A stretch of 5,867 nucleotides of DNA from Nitrosotalea sp. (GTDB lineage: Archaea > Thermoproteota > Nitrososphaeria > Nitrososphaerales > Nitrosopumilaceae), in assembly GCA_022545805.1 (NCBI GenBank), contig JAKEIJ010000203.1, forward strand, positions 1-5,867. Direction: 5' to 3'. Below, piece by piece: positions 4,361-5,867 of the stretch (positions are counted from its first letter, which is position 1; each line of letters opens with the position of its first letter). The translations under genes and the position numbers were made by a program. The notes under the pieces were generated by a model, which was not told the origin of the DNA, did not search any database, and saw only the letters and a list, made by a program, of their open reading frames with translations.

Positions 4361-5423
4361 CAGATCTTTCTACAAGCCATTGACCAAATTCAGGAAGCAC
4401 CTTTTTTTGTGAAAATGAACTTGCTATCATGCCTACATGTCCAGTCGGGTATATCTTCAGTGTCTTGTCATGACTTGATACAGCATAATGAATAGGCATG
4501 CTGCATTCAGGTGAGACCAAGTGATCACCCACTGCAACTTGTGTAAGAAGAGGCATGGTGATATTTTTCAGAGAAACCTGCCTTCCACCCACGTACATGT
4601 TGTTATTTATCAAGAGATTTTCCTGATAGACATCCTTTATCCATTGTCGGTACAGTTCTCCAGGAATTGGAGGTGTGTCAGAGACCCATTTTTCTACCCG
4701 AATAAAGTTTTCAACATATTCTTTATCATGAATATTTTTAAAGAAATTTAGGTACTTTTCAAATCCTTGCTCAAATGGCTTTAGGATAGAAAAGACATAG
4801 TACATCAACTCTGGAGGCATGTTGCCAATCGTGTCTACCAATTTATCAACATCCATGTGTTTTGCTAGGTTTGATACTACCGTACTATCGCGTCGTCCGT
4901 CAATCACAGGAGCAGTTAGTGTCAAGTTCTTGATTTTTTCAGGATGCAGTGCAGAATATACCGTAGAGAGTGTTCCACCGGTACAATATCCTTGCAGGGA
5001 TACCGCATCAGATGAAGATTCTTTTCTTACAAAGTCTATGCAATTATCCATGTAGCCATTGACATAGTCATCAAAACCCTCATGTCGATTGATTTGAGTT
5101 GGTGTTCCCCAGTCAATTAAATATACATCAACTCCGTGGTTTAGCAAATTTCTTACCCAACTCTTTTTTGGATGAATATCTAAAATGTGAAATCTGTTTA
5201 TCAGAGCATATACAATCACAAGGGGGGTCCTTACCTGTCGTTGAACCAACGGATTAAAGTGTAATAGTCTAACTTTTCCTTCAGAGTATACTACTTCGTT
5301 GGGTGTAATCTCAAGATCAATCTCTTCAAGAGACTTGGCAAGGTTTGGAGCCTCTAGTATGTTCTTGTTTAGTTTGATGAAATCTGCAAGTAATCGAGGA
5401 TCAATTCTTATTTCGTTGGCCAA
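4353..5423 (-). CDS. phaC: Class III poly(3-hydroxyalkanoate) synthase subunit PhaC
   Basis: This is the catalytic subunit of PHA synthase, which polymerises (R)-hydroxyacyl-CoA into storage polyester at the granule. At 356 aa it has the length of class III enzymes. It has an alpha/beta-hydrolase fold with the modified lipase box GYCTGG carrying nucleophile Cys147, then Asp300 in GDHLVSP and His329 in TGHVGM. These sit two residues from the Cys149/Asp302/His331 triad known for Allochromatium vinosum PhaC. Other family marks are YLIDWGTP (101-108) and PPIPGELYRQW (251-261). The start is TTG at 5423, one base after the phaE stop, with GGGAG about nine bases upstream. No in-frame ATG occurs before residue 190, and the triad spacing supports this start. 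It is translated after phaE, its obligate partner in class III. Monomer supply genes (phaA, phaB or phaJ) are not in this window, so polymer composition is unknown. Confidence 0.95.
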   Translation of the reverse strand: MANEIRIDPRLLADFIKLNKNILEAPNLAKSLEEIDLEITPNEVVYSEGKVRLLHFNPLVQRQVRTPLVIVYALINRFHILDIHPKKSWVRNLLNHGVDVYLIDWGTPTQINRHEGFDDYVNGYMDNCIDFVRKESSSDAVSLQGYCTGGTLSTVYSALHPEKIKNLTLTAPVIDGRRDSTVVSNLAKHMDVDKLVDTIGNMPPELMYYVFSILKPFEQGFEKYLNFFKNIHDKEYVENFIRVEKWVSDTPPIPGELYRQWIKDVYQENLLINNNMYVGGRQVSLKNITMPLLTQVAVGDHLVSPECSMPIHYAVSSHDKTLKIYPTGHVGMIASSFSQKKVLPEFGQWLVERSEK

Positions 5424-5424
5424 C

Positions 5425-5867
5425 TCAAGTTGCTCCCTTGTTTGCTATTTTTTCAAGTTTGGCAATTCTTTTTCGCAAAGAGTGTAGTTCTTTGTACACT
5501 TCATCCATCTCTTTCTTTGTAGGCATGCTTGCACTCTCAAGCAGTATGGATGACATGTTGTTCCAGTGTTTGGCTATTTCAAGTTCACTTGATACAAGTT
5601 TGCCAAAGTTTTCGGCAAAGTCAGTAGAATCAAAGAGTCTGGTAAAATAGTTTTCAAAGATATCAATCCATATGCGTTTTGAGGCCTCGACATGCTCAGA
5701 ATCATTTGGAAGTTCAGGCACCTTTCTGGCGTATTCTTTCTGTGCTTCATTCCATGTATCTGTAAGTTGTTTATAGTATTCAGAGAGTCTTGTGTTAAAT
5801 TCCGCCATGTCTTCATTCATCTCTATCGTTTCTGTGGTAATGCTTTTGACGTTGGTAGCAAACTTTC
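5425..5867 (-). CDS. phaE: Class III PHA synthase subunit PhaE (N-terminus beyond window edge)
   Basis: PhaE is the non-catalytic partner that class III PhaC needs for activity and granule association. The frame gives 146 visible residues and is mostly helical. The C-terminal block following LLESASMP (MPTKKEMDEVYK, then ELHSLRKRIAKLEK) matches the PhaE signature of a Pro-Thr step and a Lys/Arg/Leu-rich helix ending in LE. The gene is probably incomplete: the first ATG in the window is at 5820, but the frame stays open for 15 more codons to the right edge. No TATA box or Shine-Dalgarno sequence supports 5820, so the true start may lie outside. From 5820 the protein would be 131 aa, shorter than bacterial PhaE; archaeal PhaE proteins are also short, so length does not settle it. 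The stop is one base before the phaC TTG, so the two are co-transcribed and probably translationally coupled. Confidence 0.85.
   Translation of the reverse strand, partial: KFATNVKSITTETIEMNEDMAEFNTRLSEYYKQLTDTWNEAQKEYARKVPELPNDSEHVEASKRIWIDIFENYFTRLFDSTDFAENFGKLVSSELEIAKHWNNMSSILLESASMPTKKEMDEVYKELHSLRKRIAKLEKIANKGAT
5433..5437 (-). promoter_or_regulatory. Shine-Dalgarno-like site supporting the phaC TTG start
   Basis: The minus strand reads GGGAG (within AAGGGAGC) in the last phaE codons, nine bases before TTG 5423. It contains the GGAG core. It helps justify the non-ATG start of phaC. Confidence 0.45.

Overview
The window looks like part of an AT-rich archaeal genome, most likely an ammonia-oxidising Nitrososphaerota (Thaumarchaeota; Nitrosopumilaceae-like). 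The DNA evidence is the promoter style: TATA-like boxes centred about 26-30 nt upstream of start codons, implying nearly leaderless first genes, and a strong Shine-Dalgarno sequence before an operon-internal gene. Oligo(T) stretches follow several stop codons. The class III PHA synthase with an AbrB-type companion gene also fits an archaeon. The lineage call is inference from gene content and was not tested by a search.

Left part (1-2050) is a run of small, mostly minus-strand single genes: the 5' part of a nitroreductase-family flavoprotein cut by the window edge, a complete PAP2-type membrane phosphatase with all three phosphatase motifs, and a tiny eight-ligand zinc-ribbon protein. Next come two convergent small membrane proteins, one on each strand. 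The plus-strand one ends in a bacterial-looking hairpin plus T-tract.

Right part (2050-5867) is a polyhydroxyalkanoate (PHA) storage locus. A plus-strand pair encodes a helical, phasin-like protein fused to a C-terminal AbrB-type DNA-binding domain (PhaR-like), overlapped by four bases by a second all-helical phasin-like protein. Converging on this pair from the right edge is phaE-phaC, the two subunits of a class III PHA synthase. PhaC has a Cys-Asp-His triad at 147/300/329. PhaE is open at the right edge. Divergent from the phaR-like gene is an NAD(P)-dependent aldehyde dehydrogenase resembling succinate-semialdehyde dehydrogenase.

How the genes may work together: PhaE-PhaC would polymerise hydroxyacyl-CoA at the granule surface, the phasin-like proteins would coat the granule, and the AbrB fusion could sense free versus granule-bound state and repress its own operon. 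A perfect inverted repeat lies exactly across its start codon. One palindromic TATATA is the best TATA element for both the aldehyde dehydrogenase and the phaR-like operon, which suggests competing or co-regulated divergent transcription. If the host runs the 3-hydroxypropionate/4-hydroxybutyrate cycle, as Nitrososphaerota do, the dehydrogenase could connect C4 semialdehyde metabolism to the polymer pool; this is inference. No tRNA, rRNA, CRISPR, transposon or phage feature was seen.
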